A stretch of 64,000 bases of DNA from an uncultured Eubacterium sp. (GCA_910584875.1 CAJUDA010000017.1:1-64000), one strand, 5' to 3'. Counted from the first letter of the stretch, positions 8,455-18,022 are shown. The notes: generated by a model from the letters alone, not told the origin. A program made the numbers and translations.

Positions 8455-9852
8455 TATCAGTACATGCTCTGCCAGCAGGGCGACTCCGTCCCGGATCTGA
8501 ATTTCATCCAGACTGGCAAAACCAAGTAAATAGGCGGGCTGATAACTGGCAGGAAGGTTTGCGTAATACCCTTTCAGGGGACGCAGCCGGATGCCGTTTT
8601 TTTCTGCCCGTCCCAGGATTTCCCCATCGGAGAGGGAGCCATGATAGTGGATGATCATATAAAGTCCGGCGTTGTCAGCAGAGATATGGAGCAGGTCATC
8701 CGGGAAATGGATGTGGAGCTCTTCCAGCATAGTGTCATGCTTTCCCTTATAAAGTTTGCGCATACGGTTCAGATGCTTTTCAAAATAACCCTGTTGTATA
8801 AATTCAGTCAGTATTGCCTGGCTGATGCGGGGAACCGGGCAGGCATAACCACTGCAGCTTTCCCGGTAACGGGACATCAGGGCAGAGGGCAGGACCATAT
8901 ATCCGGTTCGTATCGCCGGAGAGACCGCCTTTGAGAAAGTGCCGATATAAATTACCTTCTGATTCTGATCCAGGCTCTGTAGTGCCGGGATTGGCTTTCC
9001 CTTATAGCGGAATTCACTGTCATGATCATCCTCGATGATATAACGCCCCTCTTTTTCGGATGCCCAGTCAAGGAGGGACTGACGGTGGGAAATAGAGAGG
9101 ACACTGCCGAGAGGAAACTGGTGGCTGGGGGTGACATAACAAATACTGGCAGAAGATCGTCTCAGTGCCTGGACATCGAACTCCCCGTGTGTCAGGGGTA
9201 TATTATGCAGATGATAACCATTGGCGGTCAGGATCTGGCGGGCGCTGCGGTATCCGGGATCTTCCATGGCAACTATGGCATTCCGTCCGAAGAGGACACA
9301 GACCATCTGCAGGAGATAGTCCAGCCCGGATCCGACAATGATATTGTCAGGAGTGCATATAACACCGCGGGAGCCATACAGATAGGCAGCGATTGCCTGA
9401 CGGAGTCCCCTGTCGCCAAGCGGGTTGCCAGATATAAAATTGTGGGGGTCATCCAGCTGGTTTTTGCCGATGGATTTCCAGACAGAGTAAGGGAAGTGGA
9501 CGGTATCTACAGCATCCGGGTCAAAGTCATAGGGAAACGTACAGGACTGCTCCAAAGAATGGCTGGAAACGGGAAGAGGATCTCTGGAAGGAGTAAAATT
9601 CTGTGTGTGGGTGATCGGGTTGACAAAATAGCCCCGTTTTTCCCTGGCGTCGATATAGCCCTCTGCCACTAACTGGGAGTAGGCGGTATCAACGGTACTG
9701 CGGCTGACCTGCAGATTTGCCGCCAGTGAGCGGGCAGAGGGGAGCTTTTCCGGGTGGGACAGCCTGCCTGAAAGGATTTCTTTTTTTATGTAGTTATAAA
9801 TCTGCTGGTATAATGGCATGTTGGAATCGGTATTAAATGAAATGGTAATCAT
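8452..9852 (-). CDS. MocR/PdxR-type GntR regulator with aminotransferase domain
   Basis: This 466-aa regulator joins an N-terminal GntR winged helix (MPLYQQIYNYIKKEILSG, SARSLAANLQVSRSTVDTAYSQL, residues about 10-75) to a class-I aminotransferase fold. The PLP-lysine region reads IGTFSKAVSPAIRTGYMVLP. Family members sense PLP or amino-acid adducts and control vitamin B6, GABA or related genes. The ATG at 9852 has a GGGAGG site; an upstream in-frame start (9870) is less likely. No obvious target is adjacent. The PLP aminotransferase and ECF transporter gene pair at 20 kb is one possible target, but that is speculation. Confidence 0.88.
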   Translation of the reverse strand: MITISFNTDSNMPLYQQIYNYIKKEILSGRLSHPEKLPSARSLAANLQVSRSTVDTAYSQLVAEGYIDAREKRGYFVNPITHTQNFTPSRDPLPVSSHSLEQSCTFPYDFDPDAVDTVHFPYSVWKSIGKNQLDDPHNFISGNPLGDRGLRQAIAAYLYGSRGVICTPDNIIVGSGLDYLLQMVCVLFGRNAIVAMEDPGYRSARQILTANGYHLHNIPLTHGEFDVQALRRSSASICYVTPSHQFPLGSVLSISHRQSLLDWASEKEGRYIIEDDHDSEFRYKGKPIPALQSLDQNQKVIYIGTFSKAVSPAIRTGYMVLPSALMSRYRESCSGYACPVPRISQAILTEFIQQGYFEKHLNRMRKLYKGKHDTMLEELHIHFPDDLLHISADNAGLYMIIHYHGSLSDGEILGRAEKNGIRLRPLKGYYANLPASYQPAYLLGFASLDEIQIRDGVALLAEHVLI

Positions 9853-9904
9853 AAGAACCTCCCTTTCCATTTACTATAGTAGAAGGAGAGGGGAGTGTCA
9901 AGAC

Positions 9905-9943
9905 AAAAAAACCGCGTCAGAATGTGTGATTCTGGCGCGGTTT
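9905..9943 (-). terminator. Rho-independent terminator of comEB
   Basis: On the minus strand a 15-bp stem (AAACCGCGCCAGAAT with ATTCTGACGCGGTTT) closes a short loop and is followed by a run of T. It lies just after the dCMP deaminase stop and in front of the MocR gene. Confidence 0.9.
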
Positions 9944-9948
9944 CAGGC

Positions 9949-10443
9949 TTACAGTGAAAGATGAATATCATTCCCTTCCTTTTGGTACTGCCTGCATAGG
10001 ATACCGGCAGATTTCATCATGCGCCTGGCGGCGATGACGGAAGGCGTATCGGCATATTTATCTTCCATATAGACAACCTCTTTGATCCCCGACTGGATCA
10101 GTGCTTTCGTGCACTCATTGCAGGGAAAGAGGGTTGTATAGATACGGGAACCGCATAGATTGGTTCCCGTATAGTTCAGGAGGGCGTTCAGCTCCGCATG
10201 GCAGACAAAAAGATATTTTGTTTCCAGCGGATCCTCATGTTCCCGCCCCCATGGATACTCATCATCAGAACAGCCCTGAGGCATTCCGTTGTAGCCAACA
10301 GAGAGTATTTTGTTATCTTTACCTACGATACAGGCGCCCACACTGGTATTAGGGTCTTTGCTCCGCATCGCAGAGAGTCTGGCAATTCCCATGAAATACT
10401 GATCCCATGAGAGATAATCCTGTTTTTTCATTGTTTCGTCCAT
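9949..10443 (-). CDS. comEB: dCMP deaminase (ComEB family)
   Basis: This 164-aa zinc enzyme is predicted to deaminate dCMP to dUMP for dTMP synthesis. The catalytic zinc motif CHAELNAL and the second zinc motif FPCNECTKALIQSG are intact, and GYNGMPQGCSDD is the substrate-binding segment typical of the family. The ATG at 10443 has a GGAGG site five bases away. It follows the GH43 gene by 33 bases on the same strand and ends at a strong terminator. Confidence 0.93.
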   Translation of the reverse strand: MDETMKKQDYLSWDQYFMGIARLSAMRSKDPNTSVGACIVGKDNKILSVGYNGMPQGCSDDEYPWGREHEDPLETKYLFVCHAELNALLNYTGTNLCGSRIYTTLFPCNECTKALIQSGIKEVVYMEDKYADTPSVIAARRMMKSAGILCRQYQKEGNDIHLSL

Positions 10444-10476
10444 ACTGCCTCCACTGGCTGTTGTACAGATCCGATC

Positions 10477-13400
10477 TTATTTCTTTACTGTAAGTTTCAG
10501 TTTCGCTTTCTTCTTGCCACATTTGACAGTGATCGTTGCTTTGCCTTTTTTCTTTGCTTTCACAACACCATACTTATCAACGGTTGCCACTGATTTTTTG
10601 GAACTCTTATAAGTAATGGATTCTGTCGTCTTTGTGGTCATTGACTTGATCCCGATCGTATAGGATTTCTTTCTCTTCAGTGTCAGCTTGGTTTTCTTCA
10701 ATTTCAGCTTCTTGTTCTTAACAGCCTTTTTGGAAACCTTAATGGTGATCGTTGCCTTTTTCTTATTATCGGTTTTGGATACTGCCGTGATCTTGGCGGT
10801 TCCTTTTGCTTTCGCTTTTACGACACCTTTGGATGATACGGTAGCAACCTTTTTCTTTGATGTCTTCCATGTTACGCCCTTGCTGAAGCTGCCAGTTCCG
10901 GTTACCGTAGCTGTGAGGGAAACCTTGCCGCCCTTTTTCAGATAAACGGTTTTGGATCCCGGCTTGCGGTTAGCTGCCTTTACGGTTACTTTCTTTACGG
11001 TAGCAGTAGAAGCAGGCGGTTTTGGCGGATCTACTTTTTTGTTTGGATCAGTGGATGCTGCAATCTTTGTCACATCGGTCGATCCGTTTGCGATAGATGC
11101 TACTTCTGTCGCAGATAAAACACGGCTGAATATGGCAATCTCATCCAGGGCGCCTGCAAAGTAAGCATCCCAGCGGTTTACACCAAAATAGAGGGCAGCA
11201 CCGGTCTGTGTGAGAACATTGGCTGCGATATCGCCATCAAGCTTAAGTTCGCCATTCAGATAAAGTTTTGCTTTGTGTGTATTTGCTGCGGATCCTGCTT
11301 TGGTGCCATCCACAGTCAGTGTCACATGCTGCCATTTTCCTGCTGTGTAGGAGAGAGCAGGGGTATTATTATCTACATATCCGCCGTTGTTTGACCAGAC
11401 TCCGTTACCGAAGCTGAGGTTAAACCAATACTGAGGATCAAAAATACCACCTGCCAGAGTCGGATCAACACCGCCCTGTATAGCATCTGGTTTCATCCAG
11501 AAGGAGATCGAGTAGGTGTTGCCGATCTTGGCGCTGTCACAAAGCTTCAGACCATACGTGCCATTCAGATAGATCGCTTTTCCTTTCACTCCGTCTACAT
11601 ATTTGTAAGCCGGGTTGCTGACAGCATTTACAGATGTCTTTGCATCATCGTGGTTCATAGCAATAGCACCATTTGTCTGGTTTTCAAAAGTAAAGGTTTT
11701 AAACAGATTGGTGTTATACACTGGTGTGGAAGGTGGAGCAGGCTTGGACACCGTTATGGTGTAGTCCTTCTTTGTCTTGCCATCAGCAGCGTATACCGTG
11801 AGTGTTTTTGTTGTGACTCTGTTTTCCAGTGCAATATCGAAAGAATCTTTGCTGGCCAGCTTCATGCCATCTATCACAGCATATGCCAGAGTATCCTTTA
11901 AAGTAATATTTACAGTAGCGGTTTTTGCATCTGCAGGAACAGTAAAGGAATACGTATTGTCTTTTACTGCTACTTTATAACTTCCTGAAGTCAGGGATGA
12001 GATGCTGGTATCGACAGCAGATCCTGTGACCGGTGTTACAGTTGCAGCGTCAAAAGCAAATGTAGCTGTTGCCGCATTGGAGCCGTCGGTCAGAGCGAGT
12101 TGTCCTTTGCTTACAGAAAGGAAAAATCCGGGTGTGGACACACTCTCAAAGGAATATGTATTCTCTACACCGCTGAGTCCTTTTACCGTACGGAAGGTCT
12201 GCGCTTTGGCATTTGCCTGATTTGCCTGGTAAACAGGGTTTAATCTGTCCCCTGTTGCACTATATTCACTATCCTGTGCCAGAGTAACGGTTTTGTCGCT
12301 GTTTGCAGTCAGATAAAGACCTGGCTTGTTGTTGGACTGAATCGATACATAGGCATCGGCGTTACCATTTGCTGGAACAGATTTACCGGCTACGATCGCC
12401 CATTCTGTGTCTTCAGCCTTTGGATCCAGGTATTTTCCTACTTTGATCTTTTTGTATGGGTAGTCACCATCTGCGGATGAATTGATGAAGTTTTCATGGG
12501 AGATGATATCACCACCGTTGTAAAGTGTATAGGCTTTATTATCACAGATTCCGATTGCTGATTCCGGGATTTCCTGAATGCTGCCGTCCGCATTAAAATG
12601 CAGTTCTGTGATGCATGCAGTACGACGGAAGCCGCTGCCTCCCGGAAGGGAACCGTTGTGGTATACAAAATACGTCTTACCCTTCCAGTCAAATACTGCC
12701 GGATGGTTCGTATTGGATGTTGCCGTAGGAGGCATCAGTTTTTTGCCAAAAGTTAATTTTTCATCCATCAGATTATTTGTGGTAGCATATGCCATTTCTT
12801 CTCTCCAGCCCCAGGCATAGAAAAGATAATACGGTCCGGTAACTTTGCCTTCGGCATCCTTGCGGCGGTAAATCCAGGGAGCCTCGGTAAAGGTGAGACC
12901 TGCCACATCTTTTTCGATGATGTCTGCGTTTTTGGAAGTTGCTCCATTTGCCTGAATACCAAAAGTGATCTTGCCGTCACCATTCACATCTTTTATGGAA
13001 GTCATATTTTCATTTAATTCACAGACGAAAACCTTGCCATTTCCCCAGGAAAGATAGCGGTGTTCTTCTCCTTTTTCATCTGTCTCAACCCATACGGTAG
13101 GATCAATGTCATTCCAGTCACTTGTTTGTGATGTTGTAATGTCACCTTTTACTAATGGCTGTCCAATATCAGTGAAAGGACCGGTAGGAGAGTTGGAGGT
13201 TGCCACACCGATAGACTGTTTGCCTGCAGATGTGCTGTCCCAGGTACAGTAGTAGAAATAATATTTTCCATTATATTTCTCGATCTGTCCGGCCCATGCG
13301 TCTGTCCCGGTGTTTGCCCAGGTGATGCTTTCCTTGTCACCCTTCATGATCACACCTTCGTATTTCCAGTTTTTCAGATCCTTTGTGGAGTAGCACTGCC

Positions 13401-13674
13401 AGTCCGGCATAAAGTATGCTTCGGTCTGGGAAGCATCGCGGCCAGTGTAAAGATAGATGGTATCACCATCAACCAGAACAGATGGATCCCCGCCATATAA
13501 GAGATTACCATCCTTCTCGCCAAGAACCGGATTGGAGACTTCGGTTTTCTGGATCGTCGTCTCAACCGGTGTCACTGCCGCTTTTGCTCTGTCAGCAGGC
13601 AGGAGGGAAGCCGGAACCGATGTTACCACAAGAGCGGCAGCAAGAATTCCAGCTAAAAATTTGTGTTTACGCAT
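10477..13674 (-). CDS. Secreted multidomain GH43-family glycosidase
   Basis: This 1065-aa protein has a signal peptide (residues 1-32, ending AKA). The GH43 five-blade domain (about 55-400) probably acts on arabinan or arabinoxylan side chains. Likely catalytic residues are D63 in GGDPSVLVDG, D191 in NDIDPTVW and E264 in FTEAPWIY. A beta-trefoil-like segment (about 440-545) and a cadherin-like beta domain (about 560-645) follow. Next come a LamG/concanavalin-type domain (about 657-865) and two BIG2 repeats (about 893-980 and 985-1065). The BIG2 repeats are extremely Lys-rich, which might hold the enzyme to anionic cell-wall polymers. There is no sortase motif. A GGAG site precedes the ATG. 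The substrate is inferred only from the family. Confidence 0.88.
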   Translation of the reverse strand: MRKHKFLAGILAAALVVTSVPASLLPADRAKAAVTPVETTIQKTEVSNPVLGEKDGNLLYGGDPSVLVDGDTIYLYTGRDASQTEAYFMPDWQCYSTKDLKNWKYEGVIMKGDKESITWANTGTDAWAGQIEKYNGKYYFYYCTWDSTSAGKQSIGVATSNSPTGPFTDIGQPLVKGDITTSQTSDWNDIDPTVWVETDEKGEEHRYLSWGNGKVFVCELNENMTSIKDVNGDGKITFGIQANGATSKNADIIEKDVAGLTFTEAPWIYRRKDAEGKVTGPYYLFYAWGWREEMAYATTNNLMDEKLTFGKKLMPPTATSNTNHPAVFDWKGKTYFVYHNGSLPGGSGFRRTACITELHFNADGSIQEIPESAIGICDNKAYTLYNGGDIISHENFINSSADGDYPYKKIKVGKYLDPKAEDTEWAIVAGKSVPANGNADAYVSIQSNNKPGLYLTANSDKTVTLAQDSEYSATGDRLNPVYQANQANAKAQTFRTVKGLSGVENTYSFESVSTPGFFLSVSKGQLALTDGSNAATATFAFDAATVTPVTGSAVDTSISSLTSGSYKVAVKDNTYSFTVPADAKTATVNITLKDTLAYAVIDGMKLASKDSFDIALENRVTTKTLTVYAADGKTKKDYTITVSKPAPPSTPVYNTNLFKTFTFENQTNGAIAMNHDDAKTSVNAVSNPAYKYVDGVKGKAIYLNGTYGLKLCDSAKIGNTYSISFWMKPDAIQGGVDPTLAGGIFDPQYWFNLSFGNGVWSNNGGYVDNNTPALSYTAGKWQHVTLTVDGTKAGSAANTHKAKLYLNGELKLDGDIAANVLTQTGAALYFGVNRWDAYFAGALDEIAIFSRVLSATEVASIANGSTDVTKIAASTDPNKKVDPPKPPASTATVKKVTVKAANRKPGSKTVYLKKGGKVSLTATVTGTGSFSKGVTWKTSKKKVATVSSKGVVKAKAKGTAKITAVSKTDNKKKATITIKVSKKAVKNKKLKLKKTKLTLKRKKSYTIGIKSMTTKTTESITYKSSKKSVATVDKYGVVKAKKKGKATITVKCGKKKAKLKLTVKK

Positions 13675-13829
13675 ATGTCATGCTCCTTTCATTATATATT
13701 AAAAAAATGTTTTTTAATATCACTATTTTAATACTAAATAACTAAAAAAACAATGTCAAAAACGGTTATGATTGTTGATTTTTTCTGCTTATTAAGCGGT
13801 AATATCTGGGAATGTTTCGAAAACTAAGA

Positions 13830-13861
13830 ATATAAAAGGCGACACCAGAAAAGGTATCGCC
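13830..13861 (-). terminator. Probable terminator downstream of rpsT
   Basis: On the minus strand GGCGATACC pairs with GGTGTCGCC around a TTTTCT loop and is followed by TTTTATATT. It lies about 105 bases after the rpsT stop. The gene-free stretch 13675-13966 otherwise holds the AT-rich upstream region of the GH43 gene and the tandem repeat at 13933-13975. Confidence 0.65.
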
Positions 13862-13932
13862 TATTGATTCGACGGGTAGAATTGTAGTTGCAGTACGACT
13901 GCCCTCTACATTTTTTTGACGATGTATGATAC

Positions 13933-13975
13933 AAGGCTCACGAATTATGAGACGAAGGCTCACGAATTATGAGAC
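13933..13975. repeat. 22-bp tandem duplication at the rpsT stop
   Basis: The 21-base unit AAGGCTCACGAATTATGAGAC occurs at 13933-13953 and again at 13955-13975, one base apart. The second unit contains the rpsT stop codon (TAA, minus strand, 13969-13967). The first unit therefore duplicates the end of the gene, stop codon included, just downstream of it. Confidence 0.95.
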
Positions 13976-14230
13976 TTTATTCACAGCAATCGTCAATCTG
14001 GAAACTTTTCTTGCACAGGTATTTTTATGATAAATACCTTTTTTAGTCGCCTTGTCCAGTTCAGAAACAGCAGCAGTCAAAGCAGCCTGTGCAGCTTCTT
14101 TATCATTGGCAGCGATCGCAGCGTCTACTTTCTTGATCGCTGTTTTCACTTTAGAGCGAATCGCTTTATTTCTGGCAGCTCTTTTTTCTGAGACAAGGAT
14201 TCTTTTCTTTGCAGATTTGATATTTGCCAA
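13967..14230 (-). CDS. rpsT: 30S ribosomal protein S20
   Basis: S20 (87 aa) binds 16S rRNA early in 30S assembly. The sequence ANIKSAKKRILVSEKRAARN, the basic segment RSKVKTAIKKVDAA and the ending KGIYHKNTCARKVSRLTIAVNK are characteristic. The best start is a TTG at 14230, six bases after a GGAGGTG site, which gives the expected ANIKSAKKR N-terminus; an upstream ATG at 14245 would overlap that ribosome site. A UUG start for S20 is also known in E. coli, where it is tied to autoregulation. In related genomes gpr and spoIIP lie nearby, as they do here. Confidence 0.95.
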   Translation of the reverse strand: MANIKSAKKRILVSEKRAARNKAIRSKVKTAIKKVDAAIAANDKEAAQAALTAAVSELDKATKKGIYHKNTCARKVSRLTIAVNKVS

Positions 14231-14336
14231 TTCCAGCACCTCCATCGTATTTTCTTAAACAAATTACAGTGTGCTGCCCGGACACGGACGTCAGCACAAA
14301 CATACCTGTAAATAATAGTACATATTTGTTGCGATG

Positions 14337-15368
14337 TCAAGTGATTTGTTCCAGTTCCTGTAATTTTTTCCTTAAAAGATTGTTTTCTAATTCCAGATTA
14401 TTTTTTTCATCTTCGAGAGTATTCTTTTGCTCTTCAAGACTGTCTTTCTCTCTTGACAGTTTATCGTTTTCTTTCTCCAGTTTTTTTCTTTCTGCCCGCA
14501 GTTCTTCTACCATATAGCGCTCTTCATTCCGGTCCATATCTCTTAATGCATCTGAAAACATCATAACCAACTCCTCCATTTGATTGGAAAAATCGAAAAC
14601 TTCCCGGTATATTGGGATAAATTCGGGATAAGCCTCACATACTTCCATGATATCTTCTATTTGATCACTGGCAAGAAACAGCATCCATGCCTCTTTTTTA
14701 TTATTAATCTTAGTATGTATGAATTTTTTATATGTGTCAAGGCTTATATAAATATTTTCAAATAAATCATGAAGCTGAATTCCGGTATCGTATATCATTT
14801 TACCAGTGTGGATATAATTTGTATGATCCGCAAGAAAAATTTCAGAAGAAGTTTCCATAATAATGATTGCTATGACTTTAGACATATTTTTATAGTTGAA
14901 CTTTTCGTTGGACTGCTGAAGATCATTATACTGTCTCATTAGTAAATCAGCAAGATAACAGTCTGTACGTTCTGCCGGAAACCGGTATCCGATTTTTTGC
15001 ATTTCGACATTGACCAGATTTCCATTCGTCAGTTTAACAACGATATCCATAATGATGAAAGTACCGAGTTCTTTTAGCTGTACGCCTTCCCGTTGGAGAA
15101 CCCTGACAATTCTGACTGGCTCCTCCAATATGGCAGAAATCATATCTTCCAGCCGTTCCCGATGTTTTTCAGGATTATAAATATACTTGAAAACTTTGTC
15201 ATATGTTGTGCGGAGACCTTTTTCTCCCATACAAAACAGAAGTAGTTCTTCCTGATATTCGTTGGGAAACATTTGAAAATCCCGCCAGACTTCCTGTTTT
15301 TGCTTTAGCATTTCCAATACGGTTTTCCTTGACCGTTTTTGGATTGTTAACATTTGTTTGTTTTTCAT
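14337..15368 (-). CDS. PD-(D/E)XK nuclease-family transposase-like protein (Rpn-like)
   Basis: This 343-aa protein belongs to the PD-(D/E)XK family of transposase-like or recombination-promoting nucleases common in Clostridia. The likely catalytic core is IIMDIVVKLTNGNLVNVEMQ (Asp, then ExQ), after the typical RTTYDKVFKYIYNPEKHRERL start. The last 80 residues form a heptad-rich coiled coil (ERKKLEKENDKLSREKDS and onward). No inverted terminal repeats were found, so mobility is not shown. The ATG at 15368 is chosen; a GTG at 15377 is possible. It is more AT-rich than its neighbours, which fits acquisition. Confidence 0.8.
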   Translation of the reverse strand: MKNKQMLTIQKRSRKTVLEMLKQKQEVWRDFQMFPNEYQEELLLFCMGEKGLRTTYDKVFKYIYNPEKHRERLEDMISAILEEPVRIVRVLQREGVQLKELGTFIIMDIVVKLTNGNLVNVEMQKIGYRFPAERTDCYLADLLMRQYNDLQQSNEKFNYKNMSKVIAIIIMETSSEIFLADHTNYIHTGKMIYDTGIQLHDLFENIYISLDTYKKFIHTKINNKKEAWMLFLASDQIEDIMEVCEAYPEFIPIYREVFDFSNQMEELVMMFSDALRDMDRNEERYMVEELRAERKKLEKENDKLSREKDSLEEQKNTLEDEKNNLELENNLLRKKLQELEQIT

Positions 15369-15509
15369 AACCCCCACCCTTTCCTTATAAAGTGCTTATC
15401 ATTATACATAAACCCTGTGTATTGTGTCAATAAGAAATAAATGTAATAGAAAATCCCGTTTTGCAGATATTAATAAAAACAGCAATGAAACAGAAGGGAC
15501 GTGGAAAGA

Positions 15510-16418
15510 ATGTCAGAGAAAAGAACAGATCTGGCGCTGGAAGCCAGGGAAAGCTTCCCACGGGGGCATGTCGAGGTGCAGGGAGTCATACTGGAGAAGC
15601 AGCATTGTGTGGACGGACTGGCAGAGGTTACGACAGTGAAAATCAATGATGAGGCGGGGAGCCGTGCCATGAAAAAACCAAAGGGAACATATGTGACGGT
15701 TGAGTCAGAACTCCTGCTGGATGAAGAGGCTGACAGGGAACCGCTTTTACTGTGTATCTGTGAGCAGCTGGAAAAGATGATCTGTGACATGAAACGGAAA
15801 TCAGTGCTGATCGTAGGGCTGGGGAACAGGGAGGTGACTTCAGATTCAATTGGTCCAAAGATGACAGAACATCTATTTATCACAAGGCATTTGGAACAGG
15901 AATTTGGCAGGGAATTTATGAAGAAAAACCAATATGGATGTGTCAGCGCGATCGCTCCGGGTGTCATGGCACAGACAGGGATGGAGACAGGTGAGATACT
16001 GGAAAATATAGTAAAAGGGACAAAGCCCGACCTTGTTATTGTTGTGGATGCCCTGGCGTCCCGCAGTGTAAAACGTTTATGTACTACCGTGCAGATCACA
16101 GATACCGGGATCGCTCCGGGAGCCGGGGTGGGAAACCGGCGCAGGGAATTATCAGAGGCAACGCTGGGTATACCGGTGGTAGCGATCGGCGTTCCCACGG
16201 TGGTGGATGCGGAAACGATCATAGGCGACCATCTGGAAAATGTACTGGGAAAACAGGGATATTCAGAAAGCGAGATCGAACAGTTTTTGGGAGAAGTCCT
16301 GACAAGGGAGACAGAAAATATTATGGTGACGCCGAAAAATATTGATGAGTCTGTTAACCGGATCAGCCGTGATCTTGCCAGTGTGCTGAATCACTGCTTT
16401 CAAAAAAAGGGATATTGA
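15510..16418 (+). CDS. gpr: Germination protease GPR
   Basis: GPR (302 aa) degrades the small acid-soluble spore proteins at germination. It is made as an inactive zymogen in the forespore and processed near its N-terminus. The segment KRTDLALEARE resembles the GPR recognition sequence and is the likely processing site. LIVGLGNREVTSDSIGPK and the downstream DALASRSVKRLCTTVQITDTG are conserved family segments. The ATG at 15510 has an AAGGGA site; a GTG at 15501 is too close to it. The spoIIP gene follows. Confidence 0.95.
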   Translation: MSEKRTDLALEARESFPRGHVEVQGVILEKQHCVDGLAEVTTVKINDEAGSRAMKKPKGTYVTVESELLLDEEADREPLLLCICEQLEKMICDMKRKSVLIVGLGNREVTSDSIGPKMTEHLFITRHLEQEFGREFMKKNQYGCVSAIAPGVMAQTGMETGEILENIVKGTKPDLVIVVDALASRSVKRLCTTVQITDTGIAPGAGVGNRRRELSEATLGIPVVAIGVPTVVDAETIIGDHLENVLGKQGYSESEIEQFLGEVLTRETENIMVTPKNIDESVNRISRDLASVLNHCFQKKGY

Positions 16419-16468
16419 AGAACAGGACAGCATATATTGATTAGAGACTCAGAGGGGGAGCAGAAGAG

Positions 16469-17623
16469 ATGAAAAAGACGGTGATCCGGCTGCTTGGGGT
16501 GATTTGTGCAGTTTTTTTTGCGGTTGTCTTACTGGGTATGAAAGAGATTCCGGCGGTAGATGAGATCCGTGAAACCGGGTGGACGCTGCTGACGCAGTCG
16601 CTGGGGGGACATGCCGGAGAATATGGCGCATATCCCATGGTTCTGGAAATGCTGGGTGAGAAGCAGTATTTTAATCCGGGCAGGGAGAGTGAACAGGAAC
16701 TGATTCTTGCGGAGAACAGGCAGAATAACGGTTCCGGGGAAGGTGTGGACGTTACAGGCAGTGGTCAGGTGATCGGGGATGTATACGGGGATGAGAGTGC
16801 TGAGACGATGGCACAGGGTGGGAAGACGGCTGCAGTGAGGAAATCGAATGCTGCTGTGGAAAAGCTCCGCAACACACTGGATACCAGTTATCTTTGGAAT
16901 AAATTTTATATTATTGATTCAACAACATCCGTAAAAAAGGATATGTTCGATGTAAAAAAACTGTTGGAGAAAGATCTGAAACTGGAAAAAAAGAAAGGAA
17001 AGAAACAGATTCTGATCTATCATACCCATGGGGCGTCAGAGCATTTTTCTGACAGTTCGGATAAGATTGAGGATTCTGTGGTAGGAGTCGGGACTGAACT
17101 GACAAAAGAACTGGAAAAAAGAGGCTACGGCGTGTATCACGATATGACACGATATGACTGGATCAATGGTAAGCTGGACCGGAGTCTGGCATACAATAAG
17201 GCGCTGGACGGGATCCAGAAGATCAGGAAAGAAAATCCGGATATCAAAGTGATCATCGATCTTCACCGTGATTCTGTGGGGAAAGGGAAACATACATATA
17301 CAACGATCCATGGTAAAAAAAGCGCCATTGTAATGTTTTTTAATGGCCTCAGCCGAAAAAAGACAGGACCGATTGATTATCTGCAAAATCCGAATCTTCA
17401 GGGAAATCTTGCGTTCAGTCTGCAGATGAAATGTAAGGCAATGGAGTATTATGACGGCTTTACAAAACCGATCTATCTCAAAGGTTACCGGTATAACCTG
17501 CATCTCGAGGAGAGATCCCTTCTTATCGAACTGGGAAATGAAAATAATACAGTGGAAGAGGCAAAAAATGCAGCGGCGCCATTGGCAGATGTGTTGGATA
17601 AAGTGTTATCGGGGCATGGTTAA
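16469..17623 (+). CDS. spoIIP: Stage II sporulation protein P
   Basis: SpoIIP (384 aa) is the peptidoglycan amidase/endopeptidase of the SpoIIDMP engulfment machine. A single N-terminal membrane segment (about residues 6-24) is followed by a linker and the enzymatic domain. The zinc-ligand motifs YHTHGASEHF and IIDLHRDSVGKG and the C-terminal LLIELGNENNTVEEA are intact. A GAGGGGGAG region precedes the ATG. The gpr-spoIIP pairing is typical of Clostridia; lepA and hemW, which often come next, are absent here. Confidence 0.95.
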   Translation: MKKTVIRLLGVICAVFFAVVLLGMKEIPAVDEIRETGWTLLTQSLGGHAGEYGAYPMVLEMLGEKQYFNPGRESEQELILAENRQNNGSGEGVDVTGSGQVIGDVYGDESAETMAQGGKTAAVRKSNAAVEKLRNTLDTSYLWNKFYIIDSTTSVKKDMFDVKKLLEKDLKLEKKKGKKQILIYHTHGASEHFSDSSDKIEDSVVGVGTELTKELEKRGYGVYHDMTRYDWINGKLDRSLAYNKALDGIQKIRKENPDIKVIIDLHRDSVGKGKHTYTTIHGKKSAIVMFFNGLSRKKTGPIDYLQNPNLQGNLAFSLQMKCKAMEYYDGFTKPIYLKGYRYNLHLEERSLLIELGNENNTVEEAKNAAAPLADVLDKVLSGHG

Positions 17624-17632
17624 AACAGAGCA

Positions 17633-18022
17633 TCATTCCCTGGCATGACAGGGTAATGACTGTTTGAGCTGATTGCTTTTTGCGTACAGATGGGCAGTGT
17701 TACAGAGATTGTTGAACTGCTCTGGTGATAATTCATGACAGTATTGGAAAAGTCTCAGATAATCATAATCAATCGCTTCGGGAAGAGACCGGGTAATTTC
17801 GTGTTCCGATTCACGGATCAGGCGGCTGCAGGGAAGATTGAGCCCGCCCGTCAGACGCTTGAGCGTGGATAATTTTACATCCGATTCTCCTCTCTCAATC
17901 CTGCCGATGGTATTTTTGTCACAGTCTATGCGGGCGCTGAGTTCCTCCTGGCTGATACCGATTACTGTGCGGTATTTTCGGACGGTTAATCCAATCTGAA
18001 ATAAAAAATCGTGATCTGTCAT
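17633..18022 (-). CDS. XRE-family helix-turn-helix regulator
   Basis: This 129-aa protein starts with a Cro/CI-type helix-turn-helix (LTVRKYRTVIGISQEELSAR, then CDKNTIGRIERGESDVKLSTLKRL, residues about 10-65). A short C-terminal helical region of unknown function follows (YDYLRLFQYCHELSPEQFNNL). The ATG at 18022 is preferred because the upstream ATG (18031) is too close to the AAAGGA site. It converges with spoIIP, with nine bases between the stops. The target is unknown. Confidence 0.82.
   Translation of the reverse strand: MTDHDFLFQIGLTVRKYRTVIGISQEELSARIDCDKNTIGRIERGESDVKLSTLKRLTGGLNLPCSRLIRESEHEITRSLPEAIDYDYLRLFQYCHELSPEQFNNLCNTAHLYAKSNQLKQSLPCHARE

Noticed and set aside
13766..13963. 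65-codon minus-strand frame downstream of rpsT
   Set aside because: It covers the rpsT terminator and tandem repeat and has no ribosome site.
14337..15368. Complete insertion sequence around the PD-(D/E)XK gene
   Set aside because: No terminal inverted repeats or target duplications were visible at its flanks.
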